A stretch of 64,000 nucleotides of DNA from Ophiobolus disseminans (taxonomy: Eukaryota > Ascomycota > Dothideomycetes > Pleosporales > Phaeosphaeriaceae), in the NCBI GenBank assembly GCA_010093685.1, contig MU006225.1, positions 1,005,575 to 1,069,574 on the forward strand, read 5' to 3'. The position numbers were made by a program, and so were the translations under genes. Each line of letters opens with the position of its first letter. Within the stretch, counting starts at the first letter, position 1. The notes beneath the pieces are model-generated. The model made no database searches. It saw nothing but the letters and a program-made list of their open reading frames with translations, and was not told the DNA's origin. Shown here piece after piece: positions 10,367-23,058 of the stretch.

Positions 10367-11585
10367 TGTAGTGCAGGGGCTTCGGCTATTGCTTACTCTT
10401 GAACTTTTGATATGTTCGACAAAAGATAAATACCTTTCTGCAGCTGTGTAGGTGTTGGCTGTTGCCTAGATTACGTGCGCCACCCTCTTTCCTATCTCGC
10501 TTCCCCAAGTGCACCTTGTTGCTGATACAGCACTCCTCTCTACAGGATGTCTAATCATAAAAGTACTTGCTGGAAGTCCGACTGCATGACCGAGCAAATT
10601 CGTAGGCCAATACGAGATCTGTGAGAGATGCGATAGGCGGAAGCGGCGTTCCGATGCCAAGGCCGGAACAACGATGATGCGTGCGTGCATCGCGGCAATC
10701 CCGAAAGACACCAGATCGATCGAGCGCGTCCAGTGACTTTGCAACCTCGGTCCCTGAATCGTCTTTTCGCGTTTCCCATTTGCGGCTCAGCTAAGTCCCG
10801 ATTATGATCACCGCGGAAGGCGCAGCATGTGTCATCTCACCGGTCCCCGAAACCAAGCGCTTAGGCGACCAGAGACGGCTGAGGAGCAAATTACCCCGTA
10901 CTGCGCCGCACGTACCGTTCCAGGCGCCGAAGTGGCAGCAAACCTGCTCCAGTGTTTGTGTAAAAGCTTGCCTCTTGCTGTACTCGGGCCCGCGCCTTCA
11001 CTTGCACGCCAGACTGCACAGCATCGGTCTGGCCTCTGGTTACTTGCTTCCCACGTGCCGTCTTGCCGCTTCAGTGTAGCGAAGGCGAGAGAGCCTGTCA
11101 CCTCATTAGTTTGAATAATAGCGCACACTAAGGGGCTCATGCAGGGGAACGCCGCCCATGTCCTAGACCCGTGTGAGCTGCCTTACCGCGGCCCGGGCGC
11201 CTGTCACTACCTCCAATACGGGCATGAGGTGATTCCAGCTTTTGGGGGCGCCGAGTTTCCTGTCACTCATTGGTGCGACCAGCGTCCCGTTGGGTTAAGG
11301 ACCGTTGTGCCCGTGGCTGAGCCGTAGTGGTAGCGAGGCAGAGTCCGCGAAATCAGGGATCGCGTGCTTCCATGGTTCCTTTAATACATGCGCACACGAC
11401 ACCTTCGCCTGCCGCAACTTCGATTTGATGGGTGCTGTTTGCAAGTTCGGGGCTATGGTTCTTGTGCTGCGGTGACTGCCTTTTCTTGCTGACCTCGTTT
11501 GCCTGGTCTAGCGCACGCTCTCTCACATTACGGCCACGCCCTCAGAGCTTGCAGCTCCTTCCGTGTCGCTCCCCCTCCCGACGCC
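10367..11585. other. Intergenic, no gene supported
   Basis: 1219 bases, upstream of both flanking genes (divergent pair), so it should contain two promoters. 11400-11580 is C/T-rich, like a fungal 5' leader. Overlapping frames of 90-120 codons on both strands at 10800-11140 mirror each other and look like chance frames in GC-rich DNA. Confidence 0.55.
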
Positions 11586-14532
11586 ATGCAGCTCAACTAC
11601 CTCGCGCCTTTCCAGGCCATCGCGCGGCCGAAGAACCAGTTTGCCCTCTTCTTCGTCGGTTTCTTCGTCGCCAAACTTTTGCATCTGGGCAGCCACTTCG
11701 GATCCCTACCCATCGTTCTTTACCTGCTCTACTTTCCTACCTTCCTTCTTCCGGACTTCCTTCTTCTCGTTGGCAGCAAGGTCCTCGTTTATAGACTCAA
11801 TGGAGGACAGTGTTCAACGGTGAGGAAGGTCTTTGGCGGCATACTTGCGTAAGTTTTGACAATTAAGGGTCCGATTTTGGGAGTCACGTGCTGACTCATG
11901 TCTCAGAATTTTCACAGTATCTTGCGCCGCTGCACAAATCTCCTTCTTTGTCGAGACCGGAGGCGAAATCCAATGGATGGCAGCAAGCAAAGTCGTTGGT
12001 GGCAGCGGGGGCCTGGGGCTGTTGTTGTCAGGACTCCCTGCCTTGAGTGTCGCCTTCGTGATCCTTTATGTTATCGCACTAGTCATTGCACCGAGGTTTT
12101 ACGACATCATCGAACGGTTCCTGGACATGATTGTCGGTTCATTCCGACACAGTTATTCTCTAATTAGGAAGAAGCCGGTGACAGAATCAAAGACCGCGGA
12201 AGAGCACGAGCTGCTCATCGCGCCTGACGAGGAACAGCACTCATCACCAACGACATACGAGCGTCCCGACCTGAGTCATGGACCCGCGAGACAAATTAGA
12301 AGCACAGCGACCGCCGTCGCCGTTACTATCACCACGCTTGGCGCCTGCATAGTGGTTCTCATACTCCAATATGTTCGGCCAATCACGCCGCCGTATTCGC
12401 ATATGTCCGGCTCGCTCCCTGTCACTATTATCGAGGCTGCGTGGTTCCAGCCTGTCAACTCGGAATTCTGCCTGCCGCACCCTGTCGAAGTTGTACCATT
12501 TCCATTCGAGCGTTTTGCCAAATTTTTCGACTCGCCGCAGTCCAATGACTGGTTGCCTCGCGCGCAAAACTGCACCAAACAGAATGGTTCTGGTCCACCA
12601 CCATGGCTAGAGCATCCAGGACCGGACGGCCCAGGTCCACACGGACATGGACCACCTCCTGGACACCATGGACCGCCTTCTGGACACCATGGACCGCCTC
12701 CCGGGCACCATGGACCTCCAGAACATCAAGGACCGCCTTCGAAAGGCCCACCACATGGTAGTCAAGATAGCGAAAAGCACACCCATCGCCCCGGACGCAA
12801 GGAGATGGGCGAGCACGATTGCGAACCACTGAAACTCTCTAATTTGGACGCGAACTTGATTGGAAACCTTGCAGACAAGCTCAAGAACAAGAAGCCGGTG
12901 ATCAAGAACGTACTCTTTCTTACACTTGAGAGCACGCGAAAAGATGTATTTCCTCTTATGAAAAACGGACACCCGCACAAAATGATGCTATCATCGTATG
13001 GCCATACCAACGTCTCTGCCTACGTCGATGAGAAGCTTGCAGACTTTGGGACTACCGCTGAGTTTCTGACTGGCCAGCCTACTGGATTTGAAAGGCGAGT
13101 GGAAGAGATCCCGAAAAACGACTGGAGGTCTTCGTTCAAAGACGGCATGGGAGCAATCAATGTCAACGGAGCTATTACACAAGCCGCCTACACACTCAAA
13201 AGCCTTCTTAGCAGTCATTGCGGTGTGGAGCCGCTGGCTGTTGATTTCACTGAAGAGGTTCAGGGTCGTATCTATCAGCCTTGCCTGCCGCATATTCTCG
13301 AGAAGATGAGTGAAGCCGTGCTCGGGAAAGAATCGGACCAATGGAGTAACGATCGAGAAACAAGGGATGCGAGCAAAAGCTATCACTCGTGGGGATGGGA
13401 ATCAGCAGAGGTGCAATCAGTCACCGATCAATTTGACTCCCAAGACGTTCTCCACGAGAAGATGGGATTTCACAATGTCGTTGCAGAGAGCACCATCTCG
13501 GATCCGAAATCGAAGCACTACCCACCGAAGCAGCCTTTCGTGAACTACTTTGGATATCCAGAGACGGAAACATTGGACTACCTTCGCGATCTCTTTGTTG
13601 ACGGAAAACAAAATCAGAAGCGCGTTTTCGTCTCGCATCTTACGAGCTCCCCACATCACCCGTTCCACACACCGAAAAATTGGAAAGGCAAAACAACATA
13701 TATGAGCTCACAGCGGTTCCGTTCCGCAGATCCATTCGACGACTACCTAAACACGATTCAGTACCAGGACGAGTGGATATCGCAAGTCTTCCAAATGTTG
13801 CATGATGTGGATGCACTCAAAGAGACGCTTGTGGTCATGACTGGAGACCATGGGCTCGCCTTTACATCCCTGGACAACTCCCAGTCTGCGGTCGCGAACG
13901 GGCACATCGGAAACTTTGAGATACCGTTCCTATTCGTTCATCCAGATCTACCTCGCCTACAAATCAACGCCTCAACAACCCCATTATCCATCATCCCCAC
14001 CGTACTCGACCTCATGCTGCAGTCGGATTCACTCCCAGCGCCAGCAGCAGACATAGCAAAGGACATCGTACCCAAGTACCAAGGCCACTCCCTCATCCGC
14101 GACCTAGACTTTACCGTCCTCGCCAAAGACGGATCCCTAGCAAAAGCATTCTTCCAGCCCTTCCATTTCTCCGCAATCAACCCCGGCGGCGCCCTCCTCG
14201 CCATCAGCGATGCTTCCACAACCTTCCGCCTCATCTTGCCCCTCTGCTCCGCCATCCCGCTCCGCTTCACAGACCTTGCGACCGACCCGCACGAACTAAG
14301 TCCCGCTACCGCATGGACCATGGACGAGCTTGCGGCGATTCTCAAGGTCCGGTACGGCATACGTGCCACTGAGTGGGCGCGCTTAGCGGAAGACCTGGGC
14401 CGCTGGTGGGTGTGGAATCAGCGCGGCAAATGGAACTATTGGGGCAGTGCGCGCGAGACGAGTCGTGGTGGCGCGGAGGTTGGTGGTGGCAGGGGACGCA
14501 TTAAGAAGAAGCATTGGTGGGAGACCAAGTGA
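11586..14532 (+). CDS. Membrane-anchored sulfatase/phosphoglycerol-transferase-like protein
   Basis: Exons 11586-11848 and 11907-14532 (58-nt intron) give 962 residues. The N-terminal third holds several membrane spans (FALFFVGFFVAKLLHL, VLYLLYFPTFLLPDFLLLV, ALSVAFVILYVIALVI, VAVTITTLGACIVVLILQY). Then comes a His/Gly/Pro repeat (about residues 350-385). The catalytic region begins at NVLFLTLESTRKDVF (about 418-432), where the Ser/Thr after LES is the expected metal-bound nucleophile position, and includes VVMTGDHGLAF (about 730-740). This layout, membrane spans then an alkaline-phosphatase-fold sulfatase domain, matches LTA-synthase-like proteins found in many fungi. The substrate is unknown. 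The His-rich repeat could bind metal (inference). Confidence 0.85.
12640..12725 (+). repeat. Tandem GHHGPP-type coding repeat
   Basis: A unit of about 24 bp coding for GHHGPPPS/PGHHGPP variants is repeated about three times in frame inside the sulfatase-like gene. Wider surroundings stay rich in Pro, Gly and His (residues ~335-390). Confidence 0.8.
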
Positions 14533-15421
14533 GGAAATGAAAAGTAGTCATGCATATATTCGGTGGGGCAGGGCATGGGAACGGAGTTTTCCATAGCATA
14601 TGTGCGATGTTTCCTTTAAGCATGGTGTTCTGGTGTTACGTACATAGGGTTACGAACGAGATATGTTCATAGTTTCAAAGATGGCAATGAGGTTTCACTT
14701 TGCCTGCGTACAAGCGAACTCTTTTTTATCTTGTGATGACGTGAATTGCGTGCCCGTGCGCCGTTCGTTGTGATTGAGATGAAAGCGAGCTGTTTTCACG
14801 GTTCTACAAGGACCTTTAGAACGAAGTACAAGACTTGTTGGTGCACATTCAAGAGTAGTCCAGGGGATGATAGTGATTGCCATGCTGTTGAAGATGAGTA
14901 GTCTTGAAGACTCTTGTTTCGATCGGTGGATGACTTGGATGATATTTATAGAAGTTGGGTGGAGAGATCGGACTATATACCAAACGCGGCGCGGGAGCTC
15001 TAGCTTGAGCTTTTTGTTTTGCGACGCTTGCTTGCTCGATGACAATTTGCGTCGGGAGGATGACGCGCGTGCGCTCTAGGTAAGGCCCATATAAGCCCGG
15101 TCGCTGAACTTTGGATGTATTTTAAAGCGGTAGGTTTGAGGGGTTCTTGGAGTGGCGATAGTTTGGTTCGACAACACACGCCGAACGAAAATGATGGAAT
15201 CTGAACGTGTGGTGTGGAAGTGTGTAGACAGGGACTGCTGTACTTGCCATTGATTTTAGTGTGGCGCAAGTTTTGACCAAGTATTGTGCACTGAGATATG
15301 CTAGACTTCACTTCTAATTAAAATTGAGCTGTGTTCAAAACCACGGGCGTCTACTTGAATATATACAGAGTGATGTACGTGCAGCCTTTGCCACCTTGTA
15401 CCAAGGCTAGGCCGGAATCCA
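14533..15421. other. Intergenic between convergent genes
   Basis: 889 bases between two convergent stop codons. A 116-codon minus frame at 14695-15045 and smaller ones show no recognisable protein. Nothing else seen. Confidence 0.55.
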
Positions 15422-17553
15422 TCAAGTCGAACTACAAAGCTGCACTCCGGGCGGCGGCTGCACGACCGTCAAAGAAATATCGTCCAAATCAATGATACCA
15501 CCCGAAGCTCTGTTCGTAAACACCCTAAACGTAAGTGTGTGTATATCACCACTCAAAACCACCGACCCCCCACCACTTCTTGCATTATAGATATTGGGCG
15601 TTGTTGCAACGACAGGAGCACCAAACGACACGCCATCAATTAGAAGCTCGTAAGTCACCAGAAATTGAGGGACCACGCCACCGGGCCTTCCGAACCCTGA
15701 CGCGGTGACCGTTGTGCCGGATGGAATGGCGATGTTGGTTATCTCCCAATCGAAGTTGGGTGTGTGAGCGGCAAGGGCACTGACACGCGCGAAGCGTTCG
15801 CCCGTGCGCGCTGCTGCAGGGTTTCTGCCGTTGATCACGGTCCAGCCAGTGGTGGTGGGCGATATCGTCCATGGCCTCAATGTGTCGATTTCAAAGCCGT
15901 AGGGATCGACGTATTCGGGTTTGGGAGCAAAACAGCTTGGGGTTGGGGTTGGCGTCGGTGTCGGAGTGGGCGTCGGCGTTGGTATATCTGATGGCGTAGC
16001 TGATGGTGTTGAAGATTGTGCTGCTTCAGACGACGTTGATGAAACGTCGGAGCTAGTTGCTGTTGAGGAAGGAGGAGTAAAGCTGGACACTACGTCGCTT
16101 GAGGTTGAAGAGACAAGGGTTGAAGAGACAAGTGTAGACGATACAGCGGAGCTGGAGACTGATTCGGCGGAGCTGGATGCAGTCGAGGAAACGGAGGAAG
16201 CGGTGGAGGCTACATCGCTTGAAACCGATGCTGAAGTGACAAGTGTGGACGACACAGCTGAGCTGGAAATCGACGAAGAGCTCACAACGGTTGACGACGG
16301 TTCAGGTGTTGATGATGAACTCAATGTCAAGGATGACGAGATAGGTGAGCTGGAGGTCAATGTTGAGCTCACAACAGTTGACAAAGACTCGGATAGCGAC
16401 GAAGAGCTCAACGTGGAAGACACAACAGTACTGCTGGGTACCGGGGTGGATGAGGAAACCGACGAAGATGGCGTCGAGCTTGAGGACAGCACTGAGGAAG
16501 TCGAGCTAACTGCGGAAGAGCTGCTGATAGTTGACACAGGGGCGCTGCTGCTAGTGCTGGAAGCAGATGACGATGCCGACGAGGATGGCGTTGCAGTCGA
16601 TGAAGTGGCAGAGGAAGTAACAGAGGAAGCGGCACGTCGTGTTGATGAGATCGACGAGGAACGCGTCACGCTCGAAGATGATCTCACAGAAGAGGCAACG
16701 GGATCACAGCGACCGAACGGCCTTTGACAGCCAGTGCCGCAGTAATACTTGTCCGAACCACTGGTGGATATAGTCAGCAGGTTGTTCAAGTAGGGCAATT
16801 TCTGAGTTTTACCAGTATGAATATTGACTGCAGCAATCGCCAAATTTAGAACCCACGCAGTTGAAACCACCGGTCGCACCATATAAGTTTCCACATCTGG
16901 CATTGGTGGAAACTTTGACAGTAGGAGCGGTATACGGGCCACTGGAGGTGGGAGCAGGTACTCTCGAGGACACAGGTAGCGTGCTACGAGCGGGAGAGGG
17001 AGCAGCCGAGTTGCTGCAGGTACCGAATAGGGGGTTACATCCATCAGAGCAATATGCCGAAGTGCGGCCGCAAAATCCATATCTGAAGAGGATACCAGGT
17101 CAGCAGGGAATCTTTATAAACATGTCATGGTGGTTCGTACTTGCTGCAGCAGGATCCATACGAGCTTCCCGTGCATGTGTAGCCTTTCTTTCCACCACAC
17201 GTGCCGTCGGTAGAGATCGTAGGTGCCTTGACAGGCGCTGAGGTACAAGAGCCATATGCCGATTGACAATTATTGACGCTGTCGCAATGCCCAGAAGTGC
17301 TGCCACAACTTTGACGTTGTCAGTATTTGCATACATGCCAGTCTATCAAAAACGTACTAGCTGTATCTATAGATGTTGTCAGTAATTGATTATATACTAG
17401 GAGATCAAAAACGTACTGTGAACAACAGTTGCCGAACGAGGAGCCGACACAAGTCAGGCCTCGATAAGCTGCACCGCATCTGCCAGTCGTGCTAACTTGC
17501 TGTGCGCTGACAGCTGCGACAGCGACCGCAATCCGAAGAAGAGTTGCCCTCAT
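15422..17553 (-). CDS. Secreted protein with three CBM18 chitin-binding modules and Ser-rich stalk
   Basis: Exons 17553-17417, 17366-17358 (9 nt), 17308-17141, 17082-16813 and 16760-15422 give 640 residues. There is a signal peptide (MRATLLRIAVAVAAVSA). Three hevein-type CBM18 modules follow, with patterns GRCG...CVGSSFGNCCSQ, GTCGGKKGYTCTGSSYGSCCSK and ARCG...CVGSKFGDCCSQYSYCG (about residues 22-66, 83-127 and 170-220). A Ser/Thr/Val-rich stalk spans about 220-450, then a (PT)n run, then a C-terminal beta-rich domain (from CFAPKPEYVDPYGFE to the end) with no GPI signal I can see. It probably binds chitin or its oligomers at the cell surface or in secretion. Exon 2 encodes the SQYSYCG aromatic residues of module 1. 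All four introns are phase 2 and sit at equivalent places in the modules. Confidence 0.88.
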
Positions 17554-18166
17554 CTTGTCCGACTTTTCGAGAATATTAGTATTATAGAGCTGGGCTTTAT
17601 GAATAAGGCAGCTCGGAGTAGAGTGAGCGGTACAAAGAGGTCAACGAGTGTACGCGATGTGATTTAGGAAATCATCAACGCCGTGGTGCAGTGCTGACGA
17701 CTAACAGGCGGATGGGGCGTACGCATTATATTCCACGAAAGGAGAACGGTCGTGCGCTATCAGTGTCGAACACGACTCAATTTGTTCCCGCGCATGCTGA
17801 ACAAGGTTAGAGATACATGAATATCTGGCATGCTCGCTCTCTAATGATGCACCATTGACCGACCGAAGCGAAGATCGGTCTCACTAACCTCAGCCATCCG
17901 TAATGGGAGTTCTGGATGAAGATTTTCATTGGTTCCTCTAACGGGATTCGAGAAAGCCGGCGAGGCGAGATAAAACTAGCGGCGCTACCAAGCTTTTCCA
18001 GCCTCGCCAGGCAAGCCACAATACGCCGTCGGTCAATAACTTGAGGCTCGAACATAGATCCGAAGGCTTTTGAGTGAAGCCACATAAAGCTGTCAACAGC
18101 ACGCCACAACGGCTGCAACCGGTAATACCGACATTCAGTACCCGTTAATAGATTTTGCAGCTTTCG
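17554..18166. other. Intergenic; one doubtful 103-codon frame
   Basis: 613 bases between the CBM18 gene start and the stop of the F-box-like gene. A minus frame at 17807-18118 is 103 codons long but shows no domain or homologue I recognise. It could be a decayed continuation of the F-box-like gene or chance. Confidence 0.4.
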
Positions 18167-19370
18167 TCAAAAGAGCGACATCGTCTCGCCAGTCTCATCG
18201 CATACCCATGATGTGATGAGCGCCTGTGCGCCAGTCTGTAGCGGTCGGAAGTAATCGTACTCTCGTCGCTGTTGTCGCCGATGTTCTAGACGACAGTATT
18301 GTAGACCTTCGTGCTGCATCTGGCCCTGCCCGCTCTGCTGTAAACTCCGCCGCGTGACTTCAATATGCCATTCAAAGGCGTTCGGGATGATTTCGTCATT
18401 GGACTTGCGCATGGGCTCGCTGCATACACAAGGTACGATATCAGCAATTGTCTCATTTTCATTTCGAAGGATACCGACACTTACAGATAGTCCCGCACAT
18501 GCCACCCTATGCTATTAGTTGCGCCCACCAATGACTTACCCACCCTTACTGCTTCATGTTGTAGTTTGGGAAATATGGATGCGTTGGCGTGCAGATGCGG
18601 CCAGCCTGCCGGCTGTAGCCATGCTGGATTGCCTTGACTGCTGGTGTATGGACACACGATTCTGAACACAACGCGATCGAACCGTGGCCCGAGGGTCTCA
18701 AAGTACGACAAGTTGACCGCTTCGATACCATGCGTCAGATATTCCGATGGCGTAATCATGAGAGAGAACTTGATCTGTTTTGCTGGGTGGTCAGGATGCT
18801 GCTGCAGATACCGGAAGAAGCAGTCCAGGACAGCGTATGAGACCCAGTGTTCGCTCATACGTGGCACAATGGTTTGCGAACGCTGCTTGCTCCTCCCTGG
18901 TAGGCTCGGCCAAAGGAAATAGTCCCAATCCGCCGAGAAGTCAGGGGTGAGGACTGGCCCATCGAAACTCTGTACGCGGTCCAGCTTACAAAAGGCAGCC
19001 GCATAAGCACCAGCAAGTGTGCGGCCGTTGTTGGGATTGCAGAAGCATGGCGAACAGCTTGCTCCCCTATACCATTGCTCTAGGCCTTCGTTGAGTATCT
19101 GTTTACAAGCAAACAGCCAGCGAGGAAGGTTCTGGTGCTGCCGAGTGCCATTATATTGATAGAAGAAGTGCTGCCAGATCATAAGATTGTGCGGTTAGTG
19201 TTAGTCTTGCATTTATTTCGCGCACATAAACTTACAAATGTTACACCCAGATCAGGTCTAACATCATTATTAAAGAATGTGAGACTACACCCTCGGAAGA
19301 GGCAATCATAGATTTGATCCCTCAGCTCCCTCGGAAGGCAGAAGAACGAGGACGACCATTGATCAGCCAT
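18167..19370 (-). CDS. F-box-like hypothetical protein
   Basis: Proposed exons 19370-19236, 19170-18485 and 18419-18167 give 357 residues. Phases agree at both introns (65 nt each, GTAAGT donors). The N-terminus FFCLPRELRDQIYDCLF is the LPxELRxxIY pattern of fungal F-box-like proteins, as in the gene at 9389-10366, but the rest is not alignable by eye. The middle carries CKQILNEGLEQWYRG, typical of this group (conserved Cys/Lys plus Gln after the first helices). Function unknown. The 3' exon is the least certain. If the last intron is not spliced, the protein would end a few residues after GWHVRDYL. Confidence 0.7.
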
Positions 19371-20825
19371 GGTAGCGTGATCAAGCGGCGGTGTTTCTTC
19401 GGTTACAATGTGCTGATCAACATTTGATCTTGGTCGGTTGTGGTTGACGGGAGCTGACGGGGGAAGTGGATGCCGGAAGTCGCGTCGCGTTCGGGATCGA
19501 TTAGCGGCTGTGTGTGGTACCGGGACAGTAAGCCGTGATTAGTAAGCCGCGATTCCCTCTTAGGCTCACCCCTCTACGTCCCTTCCACCACACACATCGT
19601 TCTCCGCTTCTCCGCTCCAAGGCTGTATTCGGACGCTTCATACAGGATGCGCAGCGCCTTGGTCAAAGCCTGCCCCACACTCGAAACAGCCCGTAGGACA
19701 GCGACCAGTACGCCTGTATCCCCTACACTGTGCGCGATTTGCCTAGGCCAGCCTAACGACTCAAAACGATCCTAGACCTTGTCCTACAATGTCTACGTAG
19801 GACGCGCATGGCAACCTTTCATGTGCACTTGTAACCAGCGCCGCTGTGTGTTCAATACCTCAAGGCCCGATACACACGCACGAAGAGTCAAGCGCTACGC
19901 GACCTCGAACACTAGGGCAATGGGAAGTAAGCCTGATGGGCAAGACCGCAGTGTTGTATATCGTACAGGCAACTTGAGACTTGCAGGAAATTCCTCTGGT
20001 GTAATTGGTATACGTGAGGATATGCTTGATGACGCTTTCGAATAACCAACTCATGTTTCTAGAAAGTAACCACGACGACACTCGTCAGAGAAACCCAATT
20101 AGTCGTCTGAATGTTACACCACCGTGCGTCATCTATTCTGTTATTGTTCGGTGTTACGGCGCCATTTCTTTTCACTGGGTTTCACTCATATCGCTTTACA
20201 TCATCTCGTAATCACGCGTATCTCAACGACCGTCATCTTCTGAGGGGTTAGATCGTAAGTCAAGTACATCAAACCCGATCTCGAGTATTTTCGTCTGATG
20301 CTTTGCGGAATGGTTTGTTGCGTGGTAACGCGAACATCTACAGTCCATTTCACTGTATATCGAATGCGCGCCACCTATCGACACGTAAAGGTCGCAAGAA
20401 GTGTAAGTACTGTTCAAAAGCTATATCATTGCAACCTCCATATCATTACTTCTCACACAAACTATTCTGTGAGCAGGTCGAGGCGACATCAGAATAGGCG
20501 CGGAACTAGCAAACACGTCGCCCTGCAGCCACAGCGCCTCACACAACCATATAGCCTCAGCATGCCGGCCACAATCATCGTGTATGAGTTTGACAGGCCG
20601 CACAACATACGGCGATGTACGCTACCCGTGGGGTTGCCTTGAGATCGGCGGTGGCTATCTACCCCGCTCGCCTTCACCCCTCCAAGTTGGGAAATTTCCA
20701 CAGGTTAATGATGTAGATGCCGGTTTCTGTTAAACACTCACATCACCTTTATCTTAAAGTTCGAAGCCTTAATCTCCTAGATTCTCTGAATCTGTATCTA
20801 CACAGCAACGATTTACACATCAACT
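19371..20825. other. Intergenic, no gene supported
   Basis: 1455 bases upstream of two divergent genes. Short frames only, many in mirrored positions on opposite strands. The last 120 bases before 20826 are CT- and A-rich, like a fungal 5' leader. Confidence 0.55.
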
Positions 20826-22548
20826 ATGGTAGCACAGCAGCTCGACGCACTCGTAGTAGGGGCAGGATATGGCGGTATCTATGCCCTTAAAAAGCTATCA
20901 GACCAGGGTCTGCATGTCAAAGTCATCGATGCAGCAGGTGGAGTTGGAGGGACGTGGTATTGGAACCGCTATCCCGGGGCAATGTCGGAGTATGCTGTAC
21001 TACAACAAATGGGTCACCGCATGACTGACACAAGCTAGTACTGAATCGTACATCTACCGATACTCGTGGGACGTCGAGGATCTCCAAAACTATCCTTGGA
21101 AAAGGCACTATTTGCAAAGTGCGGACATCCTTGCCTATCTGAATCATGTTGTAGACCGTCATAATCTTCGTCAGCACGTACAACTCGAGACAGAAATGAA
21201 GTCAGCACGCTGGAGTGAATCTGAGACGCAATGGATCGTGGAGACCGCCAATGGCGACACTTTCCATACACGGTACTTCATTCCCGCTTTAGGGCTCCTT
21301 TCCAAGAAGAATTATCCGGACATACCGGGGCTTGGCAGCTTCAATGGGGTTCTGTGCCATACTGCTGCATGGCCAGAGTCTCTTGATCTCAGTGGAAAGC
21401 GTGTTGGCGTCATTGGAAATGGTTCCACCGGCGTGCAGGTCATCACAGCGATCGCCAAGGACGTCAAACAACTGCTATGCTTCCAACGTAATCCGCAGTA
21501 CAGCGTACCCAGTGGCGACCGTCCCGTTGAGCCCGACTATCGCAAACAAGTCAACGAAAGGTACGACAAAATCTGGGACCAGGTGAAGAATAGCATATTT
21601 GCATTTGGTTTCGAAGAGAGCACGACACCAGCCTTCAGCGTAAGCGAGGACGAACGTCAGAGAGTCTTTGAAGAGTATTGGCGGAAAGGAAATGGGTTTC
21701 GCTTCATGTTCGGAACTTTCAGCGACATAACTGTTGATGAGCAAGCAAACGTCGCGGCATCAGACTTCATCAGGTCAAAGATACGCACCATCGTCAAGGA
21801 TCAGGAGAAAGCGCGCAAACTTCTACCACATGAGCGCTACGCCAGACGACCATTATGCGATGCAGGCTACTACGATCAATTCAATCGTGCAAACGTGGAC
21901 ATCATCAGTCTTCGAGAAACGCCAATTTCGGAGATCACGGCGACGGGAATCAAGACCTCAGATGGCACAGTGCATGAGTTGGATGTCATAGTATTCGCTA
22001 CTGGATTTGATGCTGTCGACGGCAGTTACACGCGCGTCGCCATCAAAGGGCGAAATGGCGAAAGTCTCAAAGACCGATGGGACGCTGGTGGTCCTACATC
22101 CTACCTCGGAGTCTCAGTGCCCAATTTTCCCAATATGTTGATGATAACCGGTCCGATGGGCCCGTTCACGAATCTACCTCCGACTATCGAAACGCAGGTG
22201 GAGTTCATCGCAGATACCATTGCCGCAGCTAAGAGGTTGCGTGGCGCTCCAGAGGGCGAAAATAGTCACGGCTTGCACAAGACCGACAGTGTCACTGGGA
22301 ATACCGAACGTGCTGCTCCTTTGATCGAAGCTACGGAAAAAGCAGAAGAAGAATGGACGAAGCTTTGCGATGAGATTAGTACCGAAAGCCTCTTTCGGAA
22401 GGCTGATTCGTGGATCTTTGGAAAGAATGTGCCTGGGAAAAAAGTGGTGATTATGTTCTATTTTGGGGGACTCGGGAACTACAGAAAGTACCTGAAAGAA
22501 ATTGTGAAGGATGGGCATAGAGGCTTTCGACCGTTGATTGATGGGTAA
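20826..22548 (+). CDS. Flavin monooxygenase, Baeyer-Villiger type
   Basis: Exons 20826-20989 and 21039-22548 (49-nt intron) give 557 residues. The N-terminal FAD site is VVGAGYGGIYALKKL, followed by GGVGGTWYWNRYPGAMSDTE, and the splice restores the D in MSDTESYIY. The NADPH site is VGVIGNGSTGVQV. The BVMO-type sequence between them and the late VFATGFDAVDG agree with cyclohexanone/cycloalkanone monooxygenases. Such enzymes insert oxygen next to a ketone, making esters or lactones, often in secondary metabolism or catabolism. The substrate cannot be read from the sequence, and no PKS or NRPS gene lies nearby. The stop TAA overlaps a GTAAGT string, so an extra 3' exon is formally possible but not needed. 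Confidence 0.92.
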
Positions 22549-22608
22549 GTACCAACGGCTGGCGTCAAGCCAGCAGCGCGGGTAGCGTCAGGGTCAATTG
22601 TAGTCTAA

Positions 22609-23058
22609 TTACGTGGCGGTAGTAGTGACGGTCCTGAGGCGCTGGTATTCAGCGCGCCACAAGCGGTCAAAGGTATCCGCTCGCTTCTTAAATTCTTTGA
22701 GGTTCTCGTGCAGTTCGCTCAAAAGGTCACCGAATTCGTTACCATGGACTTTGGTCATATATGCTTCCGCTATGGTGAGTAAGAATTCGTTGAGCCTCAG
22801 ATGGAATGCCAGACTCTGAGGCTCATTGAAGTAGTTGCGGTAGCTGTCTGCCGCAGACTCAAGCTCCAGTGACGGCCAGCCCCATTCGGGCCATTCCCCT
22901 AGATCTCGCCGACACGTGGGGCATGTAAGCGCATTGTCGCGGCCCAAGTTCCACCAGGCGGCAAAACAGACAGACCCGAAGTAGTGGTTACATTGGGTCC
23001 GAACGGCTTGCTCTAGATCCAGGTTCTCTCCTGGCGTATCTGAGAAGGTTGCATCAAT
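22609..23058 (-). pseudogene. RING-like gene, 3' half (separated from its 5' half by inversion)
   Basis: An open frame without a start codon runs leftward from 23058, where it is closed upstream by TAG at 23059-23061. It encodes ATFSDTPGEN..., then CNHYFGSVCFAAWW and CPTCRRDLG, that is, the second part of the RING-like domain found intact at 25913-27118 (there CGHFFGRVCLQAW and CPNCRSR). It lacks the first CxxC pair. That pair, CPIC, is at the end of a plus-strand segment next door, at 23701-23712. The stop is 61 bases from the monooxygenase stop (convergent). As it stands it is a broken gene. It could still be transcribed if promoters and splicing allow. Confidence 0.75.

Noticed and set aside
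10804..11140. Overlapping 90-100-codon frames on both strands
   Set aside because: They mirror each other in GC-rich DNA, with no start context, splice signals or domain.
15921..16727. 268-codon acidic plus-strand frame
   Set aside because: It is the antisense of the Ser-rich stalk of the CBM18 gene. Repeated Ser codons read backwards give Asp/Glu/Val/Thr-rich nonsense.
18490..18524. A ~33-nt intron near the end of exon 2 of the F-box-like gene
   Set aside because: Too short for a spliceosomal intron in this genome, and the sequence reads through in frame.
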